Assembly (NCBI GenBank): GCA_937924465.1
Contig: CALDSP010000330.1
Location: forward strand, 1-12,613
Source of the DNA: an uncultured Leptospiraceae bacterium
Lineage (GTDB): Bacteria; Spirochaetota; Leptospiria; Leptospirales; Leptospiraceae
Direction of reading: 5' to 3'
Length of the DNA: 12,613 nt
The translations under genes were made by a program, and so were the position numbers. Under the pieces are notes generated by a model. The model made no database searches and was not told the DNA's origin. It saw only the letters and a list, made by a program, of their open reading frames with translations. This document shows, piece by piece, positions 6,565 to 12,613 of the stretch; position 1 is the first letter of the stretch; each line of letters begins with the position of its first letter.

Positions 6565-6645
6565 GTTCACAAGAATTTCCCTAAAAAATTTTTACTTTTT
6601 CGTATTTTTGCCATTCTTTCAAACATTTGTTCACTCTTCTATTGT

Positions 6646-7164
6646 ATGAAATATGGATTTATTTTAAACGAACAAAAGCAGAGTCTTGAAATTAAACGAA
6701 AACGAAAAACTGTTTCTACTCTGAGAATTCCTTCTTGGTTGAATTCTACAATGAAAAGTGGAGTTCAAAAACATAGTGGTTTGGATAAATATTTAGGAAT
6801 ATTGTTAAAACGTTATCGATTTCTTCTATATTCGAACTACTTTACACCTTCTAAAAATCCTAAAACTCAGTATCAAGAAAGAGGGCAATCTTACATTGAG
6901 TGGAAATTTCGTCCCGAAAATCGGGATTGGTTGGAATTAAGAATGTGGGCAGATTCTTTAGGGATCTCGGCGACGTTCATGTTTGTAAGACTTTTAGAAA
7001 TCGAAAAAGAAAATGATTCTGTCGTAAACGACAAATCTTTTCGAACCTATAGCATTGTTCTTACTACAGCTTATTATGCGAGAGTCCCTCAATTACGAAA
7101 AGTTTTACGTAAAGGAAGGAGTATTTTAGAAAGGTCGATTACGTTTTACGAACCCCCAGAGTAA
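6646..7164 (+). CDS. DUF1564 family protein (Leptospira-type), function unknown
   Basis: The 172 residues match the layout of DUF1564 as I know it. A short variable N-terminus leads into KRKTVSTLRIPSWL (19-32). Next are the basic helix YLGILLKRYRFLL (49-61), the YQERGQSYIEWKFRP segment (76-90) and the conserved WLELRMWADSLGISATFMF (95-113) with VRLLEIEK following. The family is nearly confined to Leptospira, often in many copies per genome, and has no known function. The helix-turn-helix-like look of WLELRMWADSLGISATFMF and the many basic residues would allow nucleic-acid binding, but that is speculation. No Shine-Dalgarno precedes the ATG at 6646. The gene stands alone, with repeats upstream and a 116-bp gap before the prenyl synthase, and looks like an accessory insertion between housekeeping genes. 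Confidence 0.75.
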   Translation: MKYGFILNEQKQSLEIKRKRKTVSTLRIPSWLNSTMKSGVQKHSGLDKYLGILLKRYRFLLYSNYFTPSKNPKTQYQERGQSYIEWKFRPENRDWLELRMWADSLGISATFMFVRLLEIEKENDSVVNDKSFRTYSIVLTTAYYARVPQLRKVLRKGRSILERSITFYEPPE

Positions 7165-7280
7165 TCCAAAAAAGCCATTTTAATAATATTCATATTTTTT
7201 CAGCACTCTTTTTAAAGATAAATTATTCTTAAATAAATTTCATTTGAAAGTGAAAGAATTTAAGAAAGAATGTCTATATC

Positions 7281-8234
7281 ATGCCTTCTAAGATAGAAAT
7301 TCATTTGATTATTCAGAAGTTTGACTCAAAACTTGAAGAAATTATTCATGAAGATTTACCTCTCCTAAAAAAAGTAAAGGCTCATGTAATTCAATCAGGT
7401 GGAAAAAGAATTCGTCCTTTAACCCACTATTTTTTAGCGGCTCTCAATGGATATAAAGGCAAAGATTCTATTGATATTGGAAGTATTGCAGAACTCATTC
7501 ATGCTGCCAGTTTACTTCATGATGATGTTATAGATCAAGCAGAACTACGAAGAGGAAAACCTACTATAGGTAAATTATATGGAAACAAAACAGCTATTCT
7601 TGCTGGGGATTATTTACTTGCATGTGGAATTGATCATTTGAATCAATTTCATGATTCTCGCTTAATGACTTCATTCACTCAAGTCATTCGCAGTTTAGCA
7701 GTTGGAGAACTCATTCAAATGGAATGGGAAAAAAATCCAAAAATAACAATAGAAATTTATAAAAAAATTATTTTTGGAAAAACGGCATCTCTGTTTGGAG
7801 CTGTAGCAGAAACAGCTGGAATTCTTTGTAATTTAGATTCCCAAAAAATTCAAAAACTTTATGAATTTGGGATTGCCCTAGGAGAAGTTTTTCAAATCAA
7901 AGATGATTATATTGATTACTTCATAGACAGGGATAAAACTGGAAAAATTCCTCTCAAAGATTTTCAGAATGGACTTTTTACTTACCCTTTGATTATTTTA
8001 TTAGAAAAAAGTAATTCAAAAGAAAAAAAACAAATAATTAGTCTTGTGCAAAAGTCACCCAAAACACAGGAAGACGAAGTGCAAATCTTGGATTGGATGC
8101 GAAAAAAAAATGTAAAATCTTCAATCTTAGAAACAATTCAAAATTATAAAACAAAACTTTTAAGTTTCTTAACCTCATATCCAAACAATTCTTATCGACA
8201 AATGATAGAAGAGAAACTTCTAGAAGTACTATAG
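7281..8234 (+). CDS. Long-chain (all-E) polyprenyl diphosphate synthase
   Basis: The enzyme condenses isopentenyl diphosphate units onto an allylic primer, in Leptospira most likely to build the menaquinone side chain. The 317 residues carry all family motifs: SGGKRIRP (39-46), the first aspartate-rich motif DDVID (81-85) followed by RRGKPT, GKTAS (166-170), and the second aspartate-rich motif QIKDDYIDYF (205-214). The residues just before the first motif are small (HAASLLHDD), which in this family permits products longer than C15-C20, so a heptaprenyl- or octaprenyl-type synthase is favoured over farnesyl synthase. The usual C-terminal GK.TLP is replaced by NGLFTYPLI (230-238). The start at 7281 has only a weak AAGAAAG upstream. 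The exact chain length cannot be read from sequence, so no gene symbol is given. Confidence 0.93.
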   Translation: MPSKIEIHLIIQKFDSKLEEIIHEDLPLLKKVKAHVIQSGGKRIRPLTHYFLAALNGYKGKDSIDIGSIAELIHAASLLHDDVIDQAELRRGKPTIGKLYGNKTAILAGDYLLACGIDHLNQFHDSRLMTSFTQVIRSLAVGELIQMEWEKNPKITIEIYKKIIFGKTASLFGAVAETAGILCNLDSQKIQKLYEFGIALGEVFQIKDDYIDYFIDRDKTGKIPLKDFQNGLFTYPLIILLEKSNSKEKKQIISLVQKSPKTQEDEVQILDWMRKKNVKSSILETIQNYKTKLLSFLTSYPNNSYRQMIEEKLLEVL

Positions 8235-8248
8235 AAAATTGAATTTCT

Positions 8249-8252
8249 AAGG
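8249..8252 (+). promoter_or_regulatory. Possible Shine-Dalgarno supporting a TTG start at 8259
   Basis: AAGG lies six bases before an in-frame TTG at 8259. The ATG at 8283 has no properly spaced site. This leaves open an eight-residue N-terminal extension (MFFSVNRS) of the exported protein. Confidence 0.35.
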
Positions 8253-8282
8253 TTTAGTTTGTTTTTTTCCGTTAATAGAAGT

Positions 8283-9161
8283 ATGATAAAGATCTCTACT
8301 ATTCTCTTATTATTTTTTTTGTCCAATCTTAACTTAAATGCAATAGAACCTAAGCCAGACGAAAAAGTAGAATTAATCATTCCAGACACAAAAAAGCCAG
8401 AAGGTTCGTGGGGTAAAGAAGCCGATGAAGTGGAAGCATTTCAAGATATTAAAATTATAGATGATCTAAGTGAAGAAAGCACAGTTGCCAGATTAGAGGA
8501 AGCAAGAAATCATTTTAATACTTCTCTTGCAATTTTTAAAGCCGCTGAAAAACAAATCAAAGAAAAGAAAGAATTATCCTCAAAAGAATCTCGTCCAGCT
8601 GAAAAGTACGAATGGCAGAAAAGAGCAAGAGAAATAGAGTTAGAAAAAGAGTACAAAAAAATTTCTTTAGAAGGTCGAAAGAATGCTGTCATGGAACTCA
8701 TAAAAGGCATGTCTGCCTTAGATAAGATTGAAAATCCTTCCATGCTTGAGTCTCAAGTATACAAAGATTTAAAGGCATCCATCTACAGAGAATATATAAA
8801 ACACCAATTCCGCATGAAAAATTATAATCAAGCAATGGATATGATCCGAATGTATCTAAAAATTGGAGAAAATTATGAAAAAGAAGCAGAACCCCATAAA
8901 CTTTTAGCTATATGCTATGAATTCAATGAACGCCAAGCAGCTCGCTATAAAAGAGAAAATTTACGAGAAAAATTTAACGCTCTCAAAAACAGACATCTTT
9001 TACGTTATGCGGAATTAGCTTATGGAACAGAATCTAAACAATATGAAACAATAAAAAAGAAAGTAAAATATCAACCTATTAAGCAAGACAAAGCTACTAG
9101 TAAAAAAAGCGAATTAGGAGAGAGTGAAAAAATCGAAGAAGATGATGAATTTTTATATTAA
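8283..9161 (+). CDS. Exported all-helical protein with TPR-like pairs, function unknown
   Basis: From the ATG at 8283 the 292 residues start with MIKISTILLLFFLSNLNLNA, a good signal peptide with likely cleavage after A20. No lipobox cysteine is present, so the mature protein should be periplasmic or surface-associated. An acidic proline-containing linker follows (21-60). Long charged helices (about 65-145) include a Glu/Lys-rich coiled-coil-like stretch. A TPR-like helix pair spans about 162-215 (VYKDLKASIYREYIKHQF, then AEPHKLLAICYEF). The tail is disordered and charged, ending in EEDDEFLY. It follows the prenyl synthase by 48 bp and converges with the next gene, stops four bases apart. Length, export and all-helical make-up are like FcpA, the leptospiral flagellar-coiling sheath protein, but I cannot confirm this by sequence. 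A TTG start at 8259 with a better Shine-Dalgarno is an alternative. Confidence 0.78.
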   Translation: MIKISTILLLFFLSNLNLNAIEPKPDEKVELIIPDTKKPEGSWGKEADEVEAFQDIKIIDDLSEESTVARLEEARNHFNTSLAIFKAAEKQIKEKKELSSKESRPAEKYEWQKRAREIELEKEYKKISLEGRKNAVMELIKGMSALDKIENPSMLESQVYKDLKASIYREYIKHQFRMKNYNQAMDMIRMYLKIGENYEKEAEPHKLLAICYEFNERQAARYKRENLREKFNALKNRHLLRYAELAYGTESKQYETIKKKVKYQPIKQDKATSKKSELGESEKIEEDDEFLY

Positions 9162-9165
9162 TCTA

Positions 9166-9990
9166 CTAGTCAACTGGAATTCCTAAACGTTTTTTTAATT
9201 CTTTATTTTCTGCCATAAGCTCTCTAATCTCCTGTTCGGAATATCTAAAAAGTTTGTCTTGTGCCCGTATGATTCTTTCCATTCCCTTTTCTTCAATAGC
9301 AGTATATTCTAAAACTTTTTGTGTGGCTTCTCTTAACTCAAGAGCTTCCCTCAATTCTTTTTCTCGGAGTTCGTCTAGTTTCTCTTGAGCTTTAATTCTC
9401 TCATGCAATTCTAAAAGTTCTTTTTGACGCAGTTCGTTTACCTTCTCAATAGCTTGGTTGAGTTTATCTTGTGATTTTTTAATCTCTTCTTCATATTCTA
9501 AAAACTTTTCATAAGCTTTTAAAGCATCAGCTTTATCTTGATTTTCTTTACGAGCAAGTTCAAATAAACCATCAAAAAAACCTATATTAGACAGACAAGA
9601 AGTGCTTACTTCCAGAGAAACTCTTTTGTAAAGTTCTGCTTGTATCGATTTATCAATGAGCCACTTGAGTTCTAATTTGTGAATAGGATATTCTAAAAGC
9701 AAAAAATTTCCTTTATTGCTTGGGCTAATCCCAGCCTCCGTTGGACAGAAAATTAAAAAATGAACTTGTGGGTGTGTATCAAGTCCACGTATAATTTTTT
9801 GATTAAATTTTTCCCATTCTAATTTAGAAACCTGAACAAACACAATATTAATTTCTTCTCTATTAAATTCAATAGATTGCCACTCCTCAAGAGGAACATT
9901 AATGAGTTCTATGCTGACCTGTGGATTTTTCCAAAGTTGTAATGGAAATTCAGCTCCCGAAGTTACGTGCCAAATTTTAGTATGTGTCAT
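9166..9990 (-). CDS. Pseudo-receiver domain fused to a long coiled coil, function unknown
   Basis: The 274 residues divide in two. Residues 1-118 alternate strands and helices like a response-regulator receiver: KIWHV (5-9), SIELIN, INIVFVQV (47-54), VHFLIFCP (76-83), then LLLEYPIHKLELKWLIDKSI (97-116). The last segment mimics the receiver's fifth strand and 'KP...L...I', but the lysine is tyrosine. The third strand ends in VQVS with no phosphorylatable aspartate, and the N-terminal acidic pair is missing. About 150-268 is an uninterrupted Glu/Lys/Leu heptad region, a long coiled coil. No signal peptide or membrane segment is present, so it should be cytoplasmic. Two in-frame ATGs lie upstream (10005 and 10002), but GGAGGTG sits right before the third, at 9990. 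The gene diverges from the GHKL-HDOD gene. A scaffold or signalling adaptor is a guess. Confidence 0.8.
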   Translation of the reverse strand: MTHTKIWHVTSGAEFPLQLWKNPQVSIELINVPLEEWQSIEFNREEINIVFVQVSKLEWEKFNQKIIRGLDTHPQVHFLIFCPTEAGISPSNKGNFLLLEYPIHKLELKWLIDKSIQAELYKRVSLEVSTSCLSNIGFFDGLFELARKENQDKADALKAYEKFLEYEEEIKKSQDKLNQAIEKVNELRQKELLELHERIKAQEKLDELREKELREALELREATQKVLEYTAIEEKGMERIIRAQDKLFRYSEQEIRELMAENKELKKRLGIPVD

Positions 9991-9993
9991 TTT

Positions 9994-10000
9994 CACCTCC
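9994..10000 (-). promoter_or_regulatory. Strong Shine-Dalgarno that decides the start of the pseudo-receiver gene
   Basis: GGAGGTG on the minus strand, five bases from core to the ATG at 9990, is the best ribosome site in the window. It overlaps the second of two upstream in-frame ATGs, which argues against those starts. Confidence 0.75.
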
Positions 10001-10201
10001 ATCATTTAATGAGAAGAAACTATTGGTTACCATAAATTTAGTTTATACAAAAAAATCTATTCCAAATTTTTACGTACTATTACGATTCTTACTGATCACT
10101 TTGGTATTTGTCAAGTTATAAAATTTTTCTTGCAAGAAAATAGATTCTAGTATTTTGTGTATGTGGATTTATTTACTCAAATGGAGACCTCTTAAAAATT
10201 T

Positions 10202-11677
10202 ATGTCTAACGTGGCAGTTAATTCTTATGATGAACTTATTAGTGGAAAATTAGTCCATCTCAAATATAAATACATTTCTGAAGATAACCTAAAAGATTTA
10301 TATCACTTGTTTGTCTTAGTTTTTCATTACTATGATCAGATTTATCTCACAGAAGTAGTTTTTACCATTTCTAAAGAAATTCTCATGAATGCAGTAAAAG
10401 CAAATGCAAAAAGGTTATTCTTTCAAAGAATGAATTTGGACATTGAAAACCCAAACGATTATAAAAAAGGCATGGCAATTTTTTCTGAAGAAGTCACCAT
10501 GCAATGGAACAAACAAGAAGAATATTTAGAAGGTTCTTCTTATTATGTAATAATTCGAATGGTAATCAAAAACGGAACTTTTCATTTTCAAGTTGAAAAT
10601 AATGCACCCGTCCTCCCCCAAGAACAAGAGAGAATCCATGCTCGCGTAGAAAAGGCAAAAACTTACAATGACTTAGCCGATGCCTTTATGGATTTTTCTG
10701 ATACCACAGAAAGTGCCGGTCTAGGAATTATTCTTACTCATATTTTACTGAAAAACTCAGGGATAGGATATCATAATTTTAAAATGGAGTTTTCTCCTAA
10801 AGTTACAAAAGTAACTTTGAGTATTCCAAACAATGTCACTCCCCGTGAATTCAGTTCAAAATTCAATGAAAAAATCTTAGATGAAATTGAAAATCTTCCC
10901 GCGCTACCCCAAAACGTTACAAAATTAATTGAGCTGTGCAATAATCCTAATTCCGACATTACAAAAATTGGAGCAGAAATTGAAAAAGATCCTGCTTTAA
11001 GTGCCGACTTAATTAAACTTTCTAATTCAGCTTTTTTTATTACTCGAAATAGAGCAAATACAGTAGTAGCTGCTTTAAAGATTGTAGGCATTAAAAACTT
11101 AAAAAATTTACTTTATGTAACAGGTGTAAACAAGGTTTTAGGTAATCGTTACAAAAAAGCTGAAGAGGTTTTAGAACATTCCAATAAAGTAAGTTTTTTT
11201 GCTCGTTCCATTGCTTTAGAATTTGGGAAAACTAGACTAGCTGATTTAGCATCTACCTCTGGTTTGTTACATGATATTGGAAAACTTATTTTACTTTCTT
11301 TAGGAAAAGAAATTACAGAAAAAATTCAATCCCTCAAAACTAGAGAAAAAACGAATTCTGTAATAATCGAAGAGTATTCAGTTGGGATTAGCCACGCAGA
11401 AGTTGCAGGATTACTTTTAGAAAAATGGTCCTTTCCAGAAGATTTGATTTCTGTTTGTAGGTATCATCATAAACCATTCTTAGCCCCAGAAGAACATAAA
11501 GAAATTGTAGAACTCATCTACCTAGCCAATATGATGGTAGATTTTTTAGATCTCAAAGCTAGTTTTACAACTATCTATCCTGAGTCTTTGAAAATTTTGA
11601 AAGTGGATCGAGAAGACCAATTTCTGGAAATTGTAAATAAATTTAATATTTCTTATAATTCCCTTCCTAAACTTTAA
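10202..11677 (+). CDS. GHKL-type ATPase domain fused to HDOD domain, signalling protein
   Basis: The 491 residues hold two recognisable parts. At 50-208 is a HATPase (GHKL)-like domain: the N-box is KEILMNAVKANAKRLFF (58-74, with E59 and N63), and a glycine loop SAGLGIILTHILL (171-183) resembles the G2 box of histidine kinases and RsbW-type anti-sigma kinases. VENNAPV (131-137) stands where DxGxG would be and is degenerate. There is no dimerisation/phosphoacceptor helix, so this is not a classical histidine kinase. At about 225-450 is an HDOD domain starting LPALPQNVTKLIELCNNP, with GLLHDIGKLIL (354-364, H357-D358) and HH (422-423). HDOD proteins are generally signalling regulators with mostly unknown ligands. 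No Shine-Dalgarno is well placed, since GGAG is 15 bases upstream. The TAA overlaps the next gene's ATG by one base. Confidence 0.88.
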   Translation: MSNVAVNSYDELISGKLVHLKYKYISEDNLKDLYHLFVLVFHYYDQIYLTEVVFTISKEILMNAVKANAKRLFFQRMNLDIENPNDYKKGMAIFSEEVTMQWNKQEEYLEGSSYYVIIRMVIKNGTFHFQVENNAPVLPQEQERIHARVEKAKTYNDLADAFMDFSDTTESAGLGIILTHILLKNSGIGYHNFKMEFSPKVTKVTLSIPNNVTPREFSSKFNEKILDEIENLPALPQNVTKLIELCNNPNSDITKIGAEIEKDPALSADLIKLSNSAFFITRNRANTVVAALKIVGIKNLKNLLYVTGVNKVLGNRYKKAEEVLEHSNKVSFFARSIALEFGKTRLADLASTSGLLHDIGKLILLSLGKEITEKIQSLKTREKTNSVIIEEYSVGISHAEVAGLLLEKWSFPEDLISVCRYHHKPFLAPEEHKEIVELIYLANMMVDFLDLKASFTTIYPESLKILKVDREDQFLEIVNKFNISYNSLPKL

Positions 11678-12450
11678 TGTTTATTGTTTCCATTCATAAC
11701 TTGAGTTGGGAAACTCTAAATAAAAAAATCCTAACCTCTATTGATTGGGAAATTTCCCCTAATGAACATTGGGTTTTACTGGGAAGAAATGGATCGGGAA
11801 AAACAAGTTTGATTAATTTTCTTTATGGTTATGCTACACCAACTTCTGGAGAGATCTTCGTATTTGAAAAAAAAATCGGTGAATTCCCATTGCGAGAGTT
11901 ACAAAAAAGAATAGGAATTTTAGAATCTTCTCACCAAGAAAACAGAACCCAAAAAAATTTAAATGTTCGAGAAATTTTAGCCACAGGTTATCTCTCAACA
12001 ATTGGACTTTATTCCAATTTGGAAGATTTTCAACTTGAAAAATTAGAATCTCTTATACAAGAAAACCCTTGGTTAGATCCTGAACAAAATTTTGATAGCT
12101 TATCAGCGGGAGAAAAAAAGAAAGTTTTACTACTACGAGCACTTGCAAATGAACCTGAAATACTTATTTTAGATGAGCCCTGTTCTTCTTTCGATATTCA
12201 TGCAAGAGAGGATTTTTTTCAACTCTTAAGTCATATTTATTTAAAAAGAAAATTTACAAGTATACTAATTACTCATAGAGTAGATGAAATCCCTAATTTT
12301 TATTCTCACGCTTTTTTACTTAACAAAGGAAAATGCATAGCTCAAGGCAAAATAGAAGAAGTCCTTACGAAAGGAAATCTTTCTGAAACTTTTGAATTAA
12401 ATTTGGACGTTGAGCGCATACATGGAAGATATTTTTTAATTCCAAAATAA
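11677..12450 (+). CDS. ABC-type ATPase, YlmA/ModF-like stand-alone subunit
   Basis: The 257 residues make one complete nucleotide-binding domain: an aromatic A-loop residue W32, Walker A GRNGSGKTS (36-44), a Q-loop region with Q87 in ILESSHQEN, the signature LSAGE (142-146), Walker B ILILDEP (162-168) and the switch histidine H200 in LITHRVDEI. The Q-loop followed by REILATGYLSTIGLY (99-112), and the tail VLTKGNLSETFELNLDVERIHGRYFL, match the YlmA/ModF group as I remember it. Those ATPases are usually found without an adjacent permease. None is seen here. The ATG shares a base with the HDOD stop (TAATG), so expression is probably coupled. Whether it powers transport, or acts like an ABC-F or other soluble ATPase, cannot be decided. 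A single domain argues against ABC-F. Confidence 0.9.
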   Translation: MFIVSIHNLSWETLNKKILTSIDWEISPNEHWVLLGRNGSGKTSLINFLYGYATPTSGEIFVFEKKIGEFPLRELQKRIGILESSHQENRTQKNLNVREILATGYLSTIGLYSNLEDFQLEKLESLIQENPWLDPEQNFDSLSAGEKKKVLLLRALANEPEILILDEPCSSFDIHAREDFFQLLSHIYLKRKFTSILITHRVDEIPNFYSHAFLLNKGKCIAQGKIEEVLTKGNLSETFELNLDVERIHGRYFLIPK

Positions 12451-12452
12451 TT

Positions 12453-12613
12453 TTAAATCTCTGGTTCAAAAAAAGCTAAATTTTCTGGTCCTTCGTGAAC
12501 AACAATTCGCAAGATTTTTCCATTTTGTTTTTGAACTTCCTCTTTAAGTCCAAAATAAAACCAACGAGCTATATTTTCCGAAGTAGGGTTAACATTTTGA
12601 AAATCAGAGTGTT
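12453..12613 (-). CDS. queD: QueD/PTPS-type 6-carboxytetrahydropterin synthase, C-terminal 52 residues only
   Basis: My translation of the minus strand to the window edge gives 52 residues ending at the TAA at 12455-12453. SDFQNVNPTSENIARWFYFGL matches the conserved 'D...NPT.EN.A..i...l' region of QueD and 6-pyruvoyl-tetrahydropterin synthases. ILRIVVHEGPENLAFFEP matches the C-terminal strand with the pterin-anchoring glutamate (HEGPENLAFF; usually ET..n.a.Y). QueD makes the precursor of preQ0 in queuosine synthesis. The zinc histidines and catalytic cysteine lie beyond the edge. It converges with the ABC gene with only two bases between the stops and no obvious terminator hairpin. The PTPS fold is fairly certain; the QueD assignment over a pterin-synthesis role rests on what is usual in bacteria. 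Confidence 0.8.
   Translation of the reverse strand, partial: HSDFQNVNPTSENIARWFYFGLKEEVQKQNGKILRIVVHEGPENLAFFEPEI

Noticed and set aside
8192..8743. Two minus-strand frames (65 and 77 codons) across the prenyl synthase end and the exported protein
   Set aside because: Both mirror well-supported plus-strand genes and show no family features.
10202..10830. Histidine kinase call for the N-terminal half of the HDOD protein
   Set aside because: The ATPase-like boxes are present, but there is no H-box helix or dimerisation region before them and the DxGxG box is degenerate.
10771..11091. Minus-strand frame of 106 codons
   Set aside because: It is entirely antisense to the HDOD region, with no ribosome site and no recognisable domain.
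11750..12000. Degenerate Q-loop in the ABC ATPase
   Set aside because: On closer reading SSHQEN supplies the glutamine (Q87) in the pattern expected for the YlmA/ModF group, so the domain looks intact.

Overview
This is an AT-rich window (roughly one third G+C by eye) that reads as a Leptospira or close Leptospiraceae chromosome. Three things support this. The elongation factor P closely resembles the leptospiral protein as I remember it. The gene at 6646-7164 belongs to DUF1564, a family I know essentially only from Leptospira. A short palindromic motif recurs in the DNA just upstream of that gene. This is recognition from memory and no search was run. No rRNA, tRNA, insertion sequence, CRISPR array or convincing rho-independent terminator was seen.

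Layout, left end (minus strand): a Dam-type adenine methyltransferase cut by the window edge (1-425) lies downstream of an eight-helix membrane protein (480-1298) that looks like the sensor half of a histidine kinase without the kinase. A divergent intergenic region with a perfect 16-bp palindrome separates this pair from alr (1476-2654).

Next comes a very compact plus-strand run from 2755 to 6361: efp, mtnD, mtnB, a Phd/YefM antitoxin, a VapC-like PIN toxin and a class V aminotransferase. The junctions are +9, about -11, +37, -4 and +6 bp. MtnB and MtnD are two enzymes of methionine salvage. The toxin-antitoxin pair sits in the middle of this run with its own likely operator. A 284-bp stretch (6362-6645) follows with three copies of a TGTAGT/ACTACA motif, a doubtful small reading frame, and then the DUF1564 gene.

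The right half has a long-chain polyprenyl diphosphate synthase (7281-8234), probably for the menaquinone side chain. After it comes an exported, all-helical protein of unknown function that converges on a minus-strand gene for a pseudo-receiver plus long coiled coil. Divergent from the latter is a 491-residue protein joining a GHKL-type ATPase domain to an HDOD domain. Its stop codon overlaps the start of a YlmA/ModF-like ABC ATPase gene. A QueD-type enzyme converges from the right edge.

Most of the window is housekeeping. The parts least explained by known biology are the repeat/DUF1564 patch, the toxin-antitoxin pair inside a metabolic operon, and the divergent pair of pseudo-receiver/coiled-coil and GHKL-HDOD proteins, which look like signalling parts without a recognised partner.
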